The translations under genes and the position numbers were made by a program. From assembly GCA_044356305.1 (NCBI GenBank), contig JBIKWM010000014.1, positions 1-64,000 on the forward strand: a stretch of DNA of 64,000 nucleotides, in the 5' to 3' direction. This document shows positions 50,378 to 59,929 of this stretch, piece by piece. Below the pieces are notes generated by a model, which was not told where the DNA came from, did no database searches, and saw only the letters and a program-made list of their open reading frames with translations. The DNA is from JBIKWM01 sp044356305. GTDB taxonomy: Bacteria; Bacteroidota; Bacteroidia; UBA10329. Within the stretch, counting starts at the first letter, position 1; each line of letters opens with the position of its first letter.

Positions 50378-52840
50378 ATGTATGTGATAAAGCGCGATGG
50401 CCGCAAGGAATCCATCAAATTCGACAAGATAACCGCCCGTGTGCAGAAGCTCTGCTATGGCCTCGACCCCATGGTGGATCCTATCCCCGTGGCCATGAAG
50501 GTTATCGAGGGCATCTACGAGGGTGTGACCACCCAGCAGCTCGATGAGCTGGCCGCTGAGGTGGCGGCCTCGTTCACGGTGCGCCACCCTGACTATGCCC
50601 TGCTGGCCAGCCGCATCACGGTGAGCAATCTGCACAAGATGACTACCAAGAGCTTCTCGCAGACCATGAAGGCGCTGTACGACTATGTGGACCCTAAGAC
50701 CGGTGAGTCAGCAGCGCTCATTGCTGACGATGTGTACCGCATCGTTATGGACAATGCCGAGCTGCTCGACAGCACGATCATTTATGACCGCGACTTTGGA
50801 TACGACTATTTCGGATTCAAGACCCTTGAGCGCAGTTACCTCCTCCGCATGGACGGTGAGGTGGCCGAGCGCCCCCAGCACATGCTGATGCGTGTGGCCG
50901 TGGGTATTCACAAGGAGGATATCGATGCCGCCATTGAGACCTACAACCTGATGAGCGAGAAGTGGTTCACCCACGCCACGCCCACCCTCTTCAATGCTGG
51001 CACGCCCAAGCCGCAGATGAGCTCGTGCTTCCTGCTGACCATGAAGGATGACAGCATCGATGGCATCTACGACACCCTGAAGCAGTGCGCCAAGATCAGT
51101 CAGAGTGCCGGAGGCATAGGACTCAGCATACATAACATCCGCGCCACAGGCAGCTACATCAAAGGCACCAACGGCACCAGCAATGGCATTGTGCCCATGC
51201 TGCGCGTCTTCAACGACACGGCCCGCTATGTGGACCAGGGCGGAGGCAAGCGCAAAGGCTCGTTCGCCATTTACCTTGAGCCATGGCATGCCGATGTGTA
51301 CGACCTGCTTGAGCTGAAGAAGAACCACGGCAAGGAGGAGCAGCGTGCCCGCGACCTTTTTTACGCCATGTGGGTGCCCGACCTGTTCATGAAGCGCGTT
51401 GAGGCCAATGACGACTGGAGCCTGTTCTGCCCCAACGAGGCACCGGGCCTGGCCGATTGCTATGGTGATGAGTTTGAGGCCCTCTATACCCGCTACGAGC
51501 GCGAAGGCAGGTTCCGTAAGCGGGTGAAGGCCCAGGACCTGTGGTTCCATATACTCGAGTCGCAGATTGAGACCGGCACTCCTTATATTCTTTACAAGGA
51601 CGCGTGCAACGCCAAGAGCAACCAAAAGAACCTGGGCACTATCAAGAGCAGTAACCTCTGCACTGAGATAGTGGAGTACACCGCCCCTGATGAGGTGGCC
51701 GTGTGCAACTTGGCCAGTCTGGCCCTGCCCCGCTTCGTAACCGAGGACGGCACCTTCGATCACCAGAAACTTTTCGATGTGACCTATGTGGTCACCCGCA
51801 ACCTTAACAAGGTGATTGACCGCAACTACTACCCTGTGCCTGAGGCGCGGAGGAGCAATATGCGCCACCGGCCTGTGGGACTGGGTGTGCAGGGGCTGGC
51901 CGATACCTTTATCCTCATGCGCCTACCGTTTGACAGCCTTGAGGCCAAGAAACTGAACCGCGACATTTTCGAGACCATCTACTACGCGGCCATGACCTGC
52001 TCAAAGGATCAGGCCAAGGAGTTCGGCCACTACGAGAGCTATCCGGGTTCGCCCGTGTCACAGGGAATCTTTCAGTTCGACATGTGGGGTGTTACCCCTA
52101 CCGACCGCTGGGAGTGGGATGTGCTGAAAGAGGAAGTGGCCAAGTACGGGGTGCGCAATTCGCTGCTGGTGGCCCCCATGCCAACTGCAAGCACCAGTCA
52201 GGTTTTGGGCAACAACGAGTGCTTCGAGCCTTACCACAGCAACATTTACACCCGCAGGGTTTTGAGCGGTGAGTTCATCGTGGTGAACAAGCACCTGCTC
52301 AAGGATCTGGTGCGCCTGGGTCTGTGGAACGAGGGCATGAAGAACAAGATCATTGCCTCCAACGGGTCCATACAGGACATACAGGAGATACCTGAGAACA
52401 TCCGCGTACTGTACCGCACCGTGTGGGAGCTGAGCATGAAAGAGATCATCGATATGGCCGCAGACCGTGGTGCATTCATTGATCAGAGCCAGAGCCTTAA
52501 CCTCTTCATGCAGAACGCCAACTTCGGTAAGATGACCTCTATGCACTTCTATGCATGGAAAAAGGGACTCAAGACCGGTATGTACTACCTGCGCACCAAA
52601 GCGGCAACAGAGGCCATCAAGTTCACCGTAGATGCCGAGATGCGTCAACAGAAGGCCGCCTCAGAGGCTGCCGTACCCGTGCTCATGACTGCCCCGGCCC
52701 CCGAGGCCGTGGCAGCCACTGCTCAGGCCCGTGCACAGGTGCTCAACGAGAGCCTCCCAACCCCCGACATACAGTACGCCAAGGATCAGATCAGCTGCTC
52801 GCTGGATAATCCTGAAGGCTGCGAGATGTGCGGAAGCTGA
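50378..52840 (+). CDS. nrdA: Ribonucleotide reductase large subunit (class Ia R1)
   Basis: NrdA holds the active and allosteric sites. The 820-residue product starts with an ATP-cone (YVIKRDGRKESIKFDKI), then has the substrate-site Cys in PQMSSCFLLTM near 220, NLCTEIVEY near 427 (the radical Cys in this NLCxE motif) and the active-site Cys in AVCNLASLAL near 447. The C-terminal tail ends in the re-reducing CEMCGS. A low-complexity Ala/Pro insert (VPVLMTAPAPEAVAATAQA) precedes that tail. Gene order nrdB-nrdA is common in Bacteroidota. Confidence 0.95.
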   Translation: MYVIKRDGRKESIKFDKITARVQKLCYGLDPMVDPIPVAMKVIEGIYEGVTTQQLDELAAEVAASFTVRHPDYALLASRITVSNLHKMTTKSFSQTMKALYDYVDPKTGESAALIADDVYRIVMDNAELLDSTIIYDRDFGYDYFGFKTLERSYLLRMDGEVAERPQHMLMRVAVGIHKEDIDAAIETYNLMSEKWFTHATPTLFNAGTPKPQMSSCFLLTMKDDSIDGIYDTLKQCAKISQSAGGIGLSIHNIRATGSYIKGTNGTSNGIVPMLRVFNDTARYVDQGGGKRKGSFAIYLEPWHADVYDLLELKKNHGKEEQRARDLFYAMWVPDLFMKRVEANDDWSLFCPNEAPGLADCYGDEFEALYTRYEREGRFRKRVKAQDLWFHILESQIETGTPYILYKDACNAKSNQKNLGTIKSSNLCTEIVEYTAPDEVAVCNLASLALPRFVTEDGTFDHQKLFDVTYVVTRNLNKVIDRNYYPVPEARRSNMRHRPVGLGVQGLADTFILMRLPFDSLEAKKLNRDIFETIYYAAMTCSKDQAKEFGHYESYPGSPVSQGIFQFDMWGVTPTDRWEWDVLKEEVAKYGVRNSLLVAPMPTASTSQVLGNNECFEPYHSNIYTRRVLSGEFIVVNKHLLKDLVRLGLWNEGMKNKIIASNGSIQDIQEIPENIRVLYRTVWELSMKEIIDMAADRGAFIDQSQSLNLFMQNANFGKMTSMHFYAWKKGLKTGMYYLRTKAATEAIKFTVDAEMRQQKAASEAAVPVLMTAPAPEAVAATAQARAQVLNESLPTPDIQYAKDQISCSLDNPEGCEMCGS

Positions 52841-52870
52841 GACATTGTTTAGCCGTATGTGTGAGAATGA

Positions 52871-52893
52871 GAAAGGGCCGATCAGGCCCTTTC
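52871..52893 (+). terminator. Intrinsic terminator after nrdA
   Basis: GAAAGGGCC (52871-52879) pairs perfectly with GGCCCTTTC (52885-52893); TTGTTTTT follows. Confidence 0.92.
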
Positions 52894-52923
52894 TTGTTTT
52901 TCAGCTAATCTCCACCCATTGAC

Positions 52924-53679
52924 TCACCCTCCCTGCCCTATTGAGAGGTACGTCCCTTTCCGTTCAACAAATCCGTAGAGTTGCAAGAAATATGGATCCT
53001 CGGCATCCCAATTTCCCATTATGCGCATCTCTTCCAGGTGGCTCATCAAAGTATGTGCATCGGCACAGCGGTTGAGATGCAGAATGGCATCTTGAAACTC
53101 TGAGGCGTTATTGCCGAACAGATTCTTGATCAGCCCGAATTTCTCGTTGAGCGGGATGCCTGTTCGCAAGTCGGCTATGGGTTTGTTCAGCCTCTCGCCC
53201 AGGATCCTCGGTTCGGTTTCGTCCGGGCGAGGGGGCGCAGATTCAGCATAGATTGGTTGAGGTGCCGAATCTGGCTTGGCCGTTGTTACAGGTGCAGTGA
53301 TCGGGGCAGGCACGTCAATCTTGGCGGGAGCCTCTTCATTCTTCGGCTCGGACAAATCTGAACTCGCCTCTTTATCTCTGGTAGAATGAAGAGATACTTC
53401 GGGTCGATCTGCCGTCACTGCTGGCTCAGGGGCACTGACATTCGGTTCCATGGGCAATTCAGCATTGACTTCTGCCAGAGGCGTTGCCAAAGGAGAGGCA
53501 ATGACAACGGGCTGTTTCGGAGCCCGCTGCACCAGTTTCGTCCCATGGATCGAGGTATACACCACCCGCAGCTCATCCAGGGCCAAGTCTCGGCTCAAGG
53601 CATCCCAACCTTCGCGATCTGCTTCTTCCATAAGCTCCAGGATCCGGTGCAGCCGGTCATGCAGTTCATCGTTCCTCAT
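52924..53679 (-). CDS. Bacteroidota-type hypothetical with low-complexity middle
   Basis: This 251-residue soluble protein has a short N-terminal helical part (RNDELHDRLHRILELMEEA), a Pro/Ala/Glu-rich disordered middle (about 55-170) and a C-terminal helical domain (IADLRTGIPLNEKFGLIKNLFGNNASEFQDAIL). That C-terminal pattern recurs in unnamed Bacteroidota proteins as I recall. No function is known. The ATG at 53679 starts a compact helix; the frame open to 53763 is less plausible. A TACATTTG box lies 59 bases upstream. Confidence 0.75.
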   Translation of the reverse strand: MRNDELHDRLHRILELMEEADREGWDALSRDLALDELRVVYTSIHGTKLVQRAPKQPVVIASPLATPLAEVNAELPMEPNVSAPEPAVTADRPEVSLHSTRDKEASSDLSEPKNEEAPAKIDVPAPITAPVTTAKPDSAPQPIYAESAPPRPDETEPRILGERLNKPIADLRTGIPLNEKFGLIKNLFGNNASEFQDAILHLNRCADAHTLMSHLEEMRIMGNWDAEDPYFLQLYGFVERKGTYLSIGQGG

Positions 53680-53738
53680 GGCTCTCAACTTTGTTCCTTT
53701 GTGCAACGGATGGTGCCCCTGCATATTGTGGGCACCGC

Positions 53739-53746
53739 CAAATGTA
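53739..53746 (-). promoter_or_regulatory. -7 box TACATTTG for the hypothetical gene
   Basis: Exact TAnnTTTG match on the minus strand upstream of 53679, in the 96-bp divergent spacer with tdk. Confidence 0.5.
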
Positions 53747-53775
53747 AGCGCCTGCCATAGCATCTGCCCTGACCC

Positions 53776-54372
53776 ATGTTCCTTGAGAATTCACGACATA
53801 CTGACGGTCGCAGAGGCTGGATCGAAGTAATCTGCGGCAGCATGTTCAGCGGTAAGACTGAGGAGCTGATACGCAGACTGAAACGTGCACAGTTCGCCAG
53901 GCAGCGGGTGGAGATATTCAAACCTGAGATAGACCGCAGGTACGATGACGCGCATGTGGTGAGTCACGATGCCAACGCCATACCCAGCACCCCTGTGCCG
54001 GGCAGCTCGCACATCACCTTATTGGCCGATGATGTCGAGGTGGTGGGCATTGACGAGGCCCAGTTCTTTGACCTCGGTCTGGTAGAGGTCTGCAACATTT
54101 TGGCCGCAAAGGGTATCAGAGTCATTGTGGCGGGCCTCGACATGGACTTCCGTGGCGAGCCGTTCGGGCCCATACCTGCCCTGATGGCCAATGCGGAGTA
54201 CGTGACCAAGGTGCACGCCATCTGTATGCGCTGCGGCAGTCTGGCCAATCATTCCTATCGCCATTCGGGCGGAGGCCAGCTGGTGCAACTGGGCGAGAAG
54301 GACAGTTACGAACCCCTGTGTCGAGACTGTTTCAGCAAGGCCCAGGGCGTTTGGATCAATACAGACCGATGA
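53776..54372 (+). CDS. tdk: Thymidine kinase
   Basis: Thymidine kinase phosphorylates thymidine in the salvage pathway. The 198-residue protein has the P-loop SMFSGKTEELIRR near 22, the DEAQFFD motif near 93 and the zinc-binding lasso with CMRCGS near 152 and CRDC near 190. Length is normal. The stop codon overlaps the murF-alr start (ATGA), so the two are coupled. Confidence 0.95.
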   Translation: MFLENSRHTDGRRGWIEVICGSMFSGKTEELIRRLKRAQFARQRVEIFKPEIDRRYDDAHVVSHDANAIPSTPVPGSSHITLLADDVEVVGIDEAQFFDLGLVEVCNILAAKGIRVIVAGLDMDFRGEPFGPIPALMANAEYVTKVHAICMRCGSLANHSYRHSGGGQLVQLGEKDSYEPLCRDCFSKAQGVWINTDR

Positions 54373-56846
54373 CCACGCCTGGCACCCTCGGCTGGCTGAT
54401 GCACGTGCTCGGGCAACCATGCCCCGAAAATCTGGCGCAGACACATATAACTGAACTGCTTACTGACAGCCGAAGACTGAGTCAACCGGCCCGCACAGCC
54501 TTCTTTGCGCTGCGAGGTGACCGGCACGATGGCCACACTTTTATAAAGGACCTTTACCAACGTGGGGTGCGCGTATTCGTTGTGAGCCGAACCGCCCCCG
54601 AAGGACTTGATGATGCCGTTTTTATCTGCGTCAATGACACTCTGTCCGCCTTGCAATCGGTTGCCGCGGCACGCAGGGCGCTGTTCAGCTATCCTGTTAT
54701 TGGGGTTACCGGCAGCAACGGCAAGACCGTGGTGAAGGAGTGGCTTCATCAGCTTTTGGAGCCCGACCATCGCACTGTTCGCAGCCCCAAGAGCTACAAC
54801 TCGCAGATAGGAGTGCCGCTGAGTGTTTGGCGGATGAGCGAGGCCCATACCCTCGGCATTTTCGAGGCAGGGATATCCAGACCAGGCGAGATGATCAGGC
54901 TGCAGCGGATCATAAAGCCCGAGATCGGGGTGTTCACTACCATCGGACAGGCTCACGATGAGCATTTCATTGATCATCATCAGAAATCAAAAGAGAAACT
55001 TGATCTTTTTGTCGATAGCAAGGCCATCATCTATTGCCGCGACTACAAGGTGCTCGATGAGGAAGTTCGGCAGTACCCTTTCACACAGTCGCCCCGACTG
55101 TTCTCATGGAGCCGCAAGGGCATGGCCGACCTGCAGGTGGGCCGCGTGGCCAAAGAGCGCGATGGTACCGACATACAGGCAGTTTACCGGAACGATTTCA
55201 TCCGCATCCGCATACCTTTTACTGACGAGGCATCGGTTGAAAATGCCATATCGTGTTGGGCCGTTCTGCTGCATCTGGGGGTAGATAATGCGGTGATAGC
55301 TGAACGGATGGCCCTGCTAGGCCCCGTGGCCATGCGCCTCGAACTGAAACAGGGAATAAATGGCTGCTCAGTGATCAACGACAGCTATAACTCTGACCTC
55401 CAGAGCATAGCCATTGCGCTCGATTTCCTTGCACAGCAGCACCAGCACCCTGTGCGCACCATCATTCTGAGCGACATCTTGCAGAGCGGGCAGGACGATG
55501 CCGCGTTGTATGGCGAAGTGGCCCGTATGGTGAACGAACGGGGCATTTCGCGATTGATCGGAATCGGGCCACGTATCTCGGCACAGGCGGGGCTTTTCGG
55601 GTCGGGTAAAGAGTTCTTTCCAAGCACCGAGGCATTTTTGAAAGTGTTCAGCCCAAGGCAGTTTGCTAATGAGACCGTGCTACTGAAGGGTGCACGGCCA
55701 TTCGGTTTCGAGGCTATCGGCAATCTGCTGCAACAGAAGTCGCACCAGACTGTGCTCGAGGTTGACCTCGGAGCCATGGTGTACAACCTCAACGCCATCC
55801 GCGCCCTACTGGCCCCCGATGTTAAGATGATGGCCATGGTGAAGGCGTTCGGCTACGGCAGTGGCACGTACGAGGTGGCCAATCTGCTCCAGTTCCATAG
55901 GGTTGACAGGTTGGCCGTGGCCTATGCCGATGAGGGCGTGGAGCTGCGCAGGGCCGGGGTATCGTTGCCGATCATGGTGATGAACCCTGAGGAACAGGCT
56001 TATGATAGCATGATCCAAAACGGACTCGACCCAGAGGTATATAGTATGCGGTCGATGGGCGCGCTACGGCAGGCGCTTGACCGCAGAACAGCTGATACCG
56101 GACGCGTGGCGGTTCACATCAAGCTCAACACGGGCATGAACCGGTTGGGTTTCAATGAGGCCGAGGTGGACCGCATGTGTGCGCTGCTTCGTAATGGTCG
56201 CGATGTACAGGTCGTATCAGTGTTCTCGCACCTTGCAGCCAGCGAGGACCCTGCTCATGACGCATTCACGCGGCAACAGATACAGTCATTCAGCCATATG
56301 GCCGACCGCATCATGCAGCGGCTTGGGCACAGGGTCGATCGGCACATTCTCAATTCGCATGGCATTTTCCGTTTCCCCGAGGCGCAGTTTGATATGGTAC
56401 GGCTGGGCATCGGGCTTTACGGTGTGGCTGTGGACCCGCGCCTGCAAGGTCTGTTACAGCAGGTGGGCACATTGCGCAGCACCATATCGCAGATACACGA
56501 GCTAGTACCCGGTCAAAGTGTCGGTTACGGTCGCATGGAACAGGTGGGTCGCCCTATGCGCACGGCCACAATCCCGATCGGTTATGCTGATGGGCTGAGC
56601 CGTAGACACGGAAACCGCAAGGGTCATATTCTGGTTCACGGCCATGCAGCGCCTATTATAGGCAGTGTGTGCATGGACATGTGCATGATTGACATTACGG
56701 GCATTCCGGCCCAAGAGGGCGACCCTGTTGTGGTATTTGGTGAAGGGTACCCGGTAGCCGAGTTCGCCCGCAATGCCGACACCATCCCATACGAGGTGCT
56801 GACATCGATATCGGGCCGGGTGAAGCGGGTCTATTTCGAAGAGTAG
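54369..56846 (+). CDS. Bifunctional MurF ligase/alanine racemase
   Basis: A fused enzyme typical of Bacteroidota. The first half (about 1-450) is MurF, which adds D-Ala-D-Ala to the UDP-MurNAc tripeptide; the ATP loop GVTGSNGKTVVKEW lies near 113 and the catalytic region NDSYNSDLQS near 335. The second half (about 455-825) is alanine racemase with the PLP Lys in MVKAFGYGSG near 490, CMDMCMID near 765 and the catalytic Tyr in SVGYGR near 715. This supplies D-alanine and uses it in the same polypeptide. From ATG 54369 it is 825 residues. Confidence 0.95.
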   Translation: MTTPGTLGWLMHVLGQPCPENLAQTHITELLTDSRRLSQPARTAFFALRGDRHDGHTFIKDLYQRGVRVFVVSRTAPEGLDDAVFICVNDTLSALQSVAAARRALFSYPVIGVTGSNGKTVVKEWLHQLLEPDHRTVRSPKSYNSQIGVPLSVWRMSEAHTLGIFEAGISRPGEMIRLQRIIKPEIGVFTTIGQAHDEHFIDHHQKSKEKLDLFVDSKAIIYCRDYKVLDEEVRQYPFTQSPRLFSWSRKGMADLQVGRVAKERDGTDIQAVYRNDFIRIRIPFTDEASVENAISCWAVLLHLGVDNAVIAERMALLGPVAMRLELKQGINGCSVINDSYNSDLQSIAIALDFLAQQHQHPVRTIILSDILQSGQDDAALYGEVARMVNERGISRLIGIGPRISAQAGLFGSGKEFFPSTEAFLKVFSPRQFANETVLLKGARPFGFEAIGNLLQQKSHQTVLEVDLGAMVYNLNAIRALLAPDVKMMAMVKAFGYGSGTYEVANLLQFHRVDRLAVAYADEGVELRRAGVSLPIMVMNPEEQAYDSMIQNGLDPEVYSMRSMGALRQALDRRTADTGRVAVHIKLNTGMNRLGFNEAEVDRMCALLRNGRDVQVVSVFSHLAASEDPAHDAFTRQQIQSFSHMADRIMQRLGHRVDRHILNSHGIFRFPEAQFDMVRLGIGLYGVAVDPRLQGLLQQVGTLRSTISQIHELVPGQSVGYGRMEQVGRPMRTATIPIGYADGLSRRHGNRKGHILVHGHAAPIIGSVCMDMCMIDITGIPAQEGDPVVVFGEGYPVAEFARNADTIPYEVLTSISGRVKRVYFEE

Positions 56847-56887
56847 GGCCAACCATTTTGGTAGTTCACACAGTTCATTGCAAACGA

Positions 56888-56914
56888 AAAAGGCTGCCCG
56901 TTAGGCAGCCTTTT
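56888..56914. terminator. Bidirectional intrinsic terminator
   Basis: A perfect 11-bp stem AAAAGGCTGCC (56888-56898) with GGCAGCCTTTT (56904-56914) and a 5-base loop, between the convergent murF-alr and coiled-coil genes. Confidence 0.93.
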
Positions 56915-56935
56915 CCTTCAGTGTGGTAGTTACAA

Positions 56936-57835
56936 TCAGCGCAAAGAGACGTCAGCAGAGCCGATAAGCACCTTGTCGGTGTATATCTCTACCGTGTGCT
57001 TACCCTCCTTGAATCCTTTGGCGGTTGGGGCGTTCTGGTACACACATATGTCCATCTGCTTGTTCTGGTAATTCACCTCTTTTACAAGCGAATACACCAT
57101 ACGGCCTCCTTCAAACTCAAACTCCTCTTCTTTTCCCGAGGTGAGCACTTTTCCTTCCGGGTCAATGATGCGCATGTACAGGTTCTTGCTACCCGGCTTC
57201 GCAATGGCGTTCTCGCCCAGTATGAAGCAGATGTGGAGCTTCTCTGCCCTCCGGGCCTTGGTCATCACCTTGTCCTTCTCGCCACGCACGCCTTCTACTG
57301 ATACACGGTAGGCGGTGAGCATGCTGCCACGGGCCACAGTGCTGCTAAGGTTCAGGTTCTCGCTGGTCAGCTCCTGTGTCTTGGTCTGCTCTTTGGCCAG
57401 ATCGCCCTGCAGGGCGGTCTTGTCGGCAATCAGCACCTGAGTCACTGCGGCCAAGCTGTCGTATTTGGTCTCGAGCGACTTGTACTTCACATTGTACATG
57501 GCCAGTTGCTCTTTATACCAGTTCATTTTTCCGGTATCGCCCTTGTACTTCTCTATATCCGCTTTAAGGGCAAGAATCTCCTGCCGTTGAGCCTCCAATT
57601 CGCCTGTCAGTTTGCCGTTCTCCTCCTCAAGATCCTTGTATTTCTCTAGCAGTTCATCAAGTTCGGCCGTCAGGTTGTCCTTTTCTGTGTTGATCTGTTT
57701 TATCACCTCTGTCTTGCGGTCGTTCTCGCTCTTCTGCTCAAAGAGCTGCCAACCTAAAAGGCCCGAAAGTGCCAACAGGATGATGGCAAGGATGAGGAAT
57801 ACCTTGTTATTATTGGAGCGCTCTTTCTCGTCCAT
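56936..57835 (-). CDS. Membrane-anchored coiled-coil protein
   Basis: This 299-residue protein has one N-terminal membrane helix (about 9-29, VFLILAIILLALSGLLGW), a long coiled coil (about 32-165) and a C-terminal beta domain (about 175-299, with KLHICFILGENAIAKPGSKNLYMRIIDPEGK). The shape fits periplasmic or cytoplasmic membrane-tethered scaffolds found in Bacteroidota; I do not know a function. An in-frame ATG nine bases upstream is possible, but MDEKERSNNNK at 57835 is the natural start. Confidence 0.8.
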   Translation of the reverse strand: MDEKERSNNNKVFLILAIILLALSGLLGWQLFEQKSENDRKTEVIKQINTEKDNLTAELDELLEKYKDLEEENGKLTGELEAQRQEILALKADIEKYKGDTGKMNWYKEQLAMYNVKYKSLETKYDSLAAVTQVLIADKTALQGDLAKEQTKTQELTSENLNLSSTVARGSMLTAYRVSVEGVRGEKDKVMTKARRAEKLHICFILGENAIAKPGSKNLYMRIIDPEGKVLTSGKEEEFEFEGGRMVYSLVKEVNYQNKQMDICVYQNAPTAKGFKEGKHTVEIYTDKVLIGSADVSLR

Positions 57836-57866
57836 CTGTACCAAAGGTGGTTATTGGGTTGATCGA

Positions 57867-57874
57867 CAAATGTA
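57867..57874 (-). promoter_or_regulatory. -7 box TACATTTG for the coiled-coil gene
   Basis: Exact TAnnTTTG match on the minus strand, 31 bases upstream of 57835, in the spacer shared with comF. A GTTGATC half-palindrome overlaps it on the plus strand at 57858-57864. Confidence 0.55.
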
Positions 57875-57927
57875 TATCAACTAGTAGTGTTCATCGGGTT
57901 TTAATTCGCCTTTGTAAAATCGATGTC

Positions 57928-58632
57928 ATGCATCTGCGCGAACTGTTCAGGCTTGAGGTGCTCACCGAGCTACTGTTCCCGCGACTGTGCATGGCCTGCG
58001 AAGCGCACCTGCGGCATTTTGAGAACGGAATCTGCCTGATCTGTGCCGAGTCGTTGCCCTTAAGCTACCACTGGCGCTACCCTGTCACACCTATCGAGCG
58101 GCTTTTTGCAGGGAGGGTGCCCATAGCCCGCGGGTGCACTTATCTCGATTTCAGCAAAGGTGGAAAAGTGCAGCACATGATGCATTCGCTAAAGTATCAG
58201 GGCCGACAGGATGTGGGAGTGTTGCTCGGGGCAAGGTTCGGGTCGTTACTGATTGAGGAGGGTTTCTTTGAACCCGTGGACCTCATAGTGCCTGTGCCGT
58301 TGCATCGTGCCCGGCAAGATCGGAGGGGATATAATCAGAGTGAATTGATAGCAGAAGGAATGGCGGGGCCGCTGGGTGCACCCTTGGCCACCGATGTGCT
58401 GCTGCGTGCGGTTGCAACGGAATCGCAGACAAGCAAGGGCCGTTACGAAAGGGCCGTGAACATGGACGGGGTGTTCAAGTGCCCCAAGCCCAAGAGTATC
58501 AAAGAGAAACACATTCTTCTTGTTGATGATGTGATAACCACTGGATCAACACTTGGAGCCTGTGTCCATGCGTTGCTCGATCACGGTGCGGCCAAGGTGT
58601 CGGTGGCGGGGCTGGCCCACGCGGTTAGCTGA
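57928..58632 (+). CDS. ComF family phosphoribosyltransferase-like protein
   Basis: The 234-residue protein has an N-terminal zinc-finger-like pair (CMACEAH near 22 and CLICAES near 37) and a phosphoribosyltransferase fold with the PRPP loop ILLVDDVITTGST near 200. ComF homologues take part in DNA uptake in naturally competent bacteria, though the molecular activity is unclear. The ATG at 57928 starts at MHLRELFRLEV, right for the family. The 3' end faces the ABC permease gene eight bases away. Confidence 0.9.
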   Translation: MHLRELFRLEVLTELLFPRLCMACEAHLRHFENGICLICAESLPLSYHWRYPVTPIERLFAGRVPIARGCTYLDFSKGGKVQHMMHSLKYQGRQDVGVLLGARFGSLLIEEGFFEPVDLIVPVPLHRARQDRRGYNQSELIAEGMAGPLGAPLATDVLLRAVATESQTSKGRYERAVNMDGVFKCPKPKSIKEKHILLVDDVITTGSTLGACVHALLDHGAAKVSVAGLAHAVS

Positions 58633-58639
58633 TGCTCTG

Positions 58640-59929
58640 TCAGCTGCGTTGCTGCCGCTGTTCGTGCCATATCGAATAGGCCAGACACGCAAACGCGAAA
58701 GCCAGGAGCAAGGCCACGTGCGGAGCGAGTTCGGCCCAGCCGCCATTGCGCAGCAGCACAACATTGAAGGCATCGAGCGACCATGCCAGCGGACTCAATG
58801 AGCCTATGGCCTGCATCGGTGCGGGCATGATATAGAGCGGGACCCAAATGCCACCCACGGCAGAGAGGATGACCACGCTCACGGCACCGAATATGGCCGA
58901 TTGCTGGTGGGTGCGGAAAACGGTTCCTACAACTATGCCGTATGCCGTGGCGGCCATGCCTATGCCCATAGCGGCAAGCAGCAGCCGCGGAAGGCCATCT
59001 CCTATTACCAAAGAATGGAGCCCAAGATGTGGCAATCCCCATCGGCCCATGGCCAACAGCAGCACGAACTGACTGAGACAGATGCCGAGGTACACCACAA
59101 GTTTGCCGCTCAGGTGCAGCCATGGCCCGCCCGGCATGGTGCGCAGGCGCAGGGCGGCCCCAGAGGAGCGCTCCCTCACCATGTTACCCGACAGCGGCAC
59201 TACCATGAAGAACATGGCGAAAATGGTCCAGGCCGGCACGTTGTGCTGGGTGCTATTGGTGGCCACGTGGGTGCCAAATGCATCGGTGGTGGCAAGCTCT
59301 TCGGCCACACCGGCACCAAGGCCCGACAGCAGTACCTGTGGTGCTGGGCCTCCTGTCATCTCGCCCATGCGCTGGCTCAGTGCACCTACCAGTTGTTTGG
59401 ACGATATCCCTGTGAGCAACCGTTCGACCACGCTATGCAGTGTCTGCCTAAACGATAGTTTCACTGTAGGATCGATGACGAGGCGCACTGTGGCACTGTC
59501 GGTGGTACTGGCAACTGGTATGCTGTCGGCAGGAGTGGTAATTGCAGCCAACATGCCATCGACCATGCCGAACGAGCGGGCGCTGATGGCCGAACTCACC
59601 CCTTCAGGCACAATGATGCCCACTTGATAATCGCCTTTGCGGATCTGGTCGCGGAATTTCTGTTCGGTAAGGGTGCTGTCTGCCACAGTAACATCGAATG
59701 CACCTGATGCCGACAAGCCATCGCGTATCTCCTCGCCCACGGTCCCAGAGTCATGATCACGGAAAAGCACACTCACCTTGTGTTCCTGAAAACTTCGGAA
59801 TGGGGCATCCTGCACCACGGCCATGATAACCACCAGGCACAGCGGCATGAGATAGAGCACAGCCAGCCCTGCCCTGTCGCGCAGCAGTAGCAGCACCTCT
59901 TTCATCATTATCGCACGCAATCGGGTCAT
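58640..59929 (-). CDS. ABC-2 type transporter permease
   Basis: The 429-residue permease has one N-terminal membrane helix (about 22-38), a large extracytoplasmic domain (about 45-220) and five or so C-terminal helices, as in YhgE/DrrB-like ABC-2 exporters. It probably pairs with the ATPase encoded upstream, whose stop overlaps this start by four bases. Together they would export a product. This is the last gene of the four-gene BtrH operon. Confidence 0.9.
   Translation of the reverse strand: MTRLRAIMMKEVLLLLRDRAGLAVLYLMPLCLVVIMAVVQDAPFRSFQEHKVSVLFRDHDSGTVGEEIRDGLSASGAFDVTVADSTLTEQKFRDQIRKGDYQVGIIVPEGVSSAISARSFGMVDGMLAAITTPADSIPVASTTDSATVRLVIDPTVKLSFRQTLHSVVERLLTGISSKQLVGALSQRMGEMTGGPAPQVLLSGLGAGVAEELATTDAFGTHVATNSTQHNVPAWTIFAMFFMVVPLSGNMVRERSSGAALRLRTMPGGPWLHLSGKLVVYLGICLSQFVLLLAMGRWGLPHLGLHSLVIGDGLPRLLLAAMGIGMAATAYGIVVGTVFRTHQQSAIFGAVSVVILSAVGGIWVPLYIMPAPMQAIGSLSPLAWSLDAFNVVLLRNGGWAELAPHVALLLAFAFACLAYSIWHEQRQQRS

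Noticed and set aside
50708..51868. Long minus-strand frame opposite nrdA
   Set aside because: Same reason: an opposite-strand shadow of a conserved gene.
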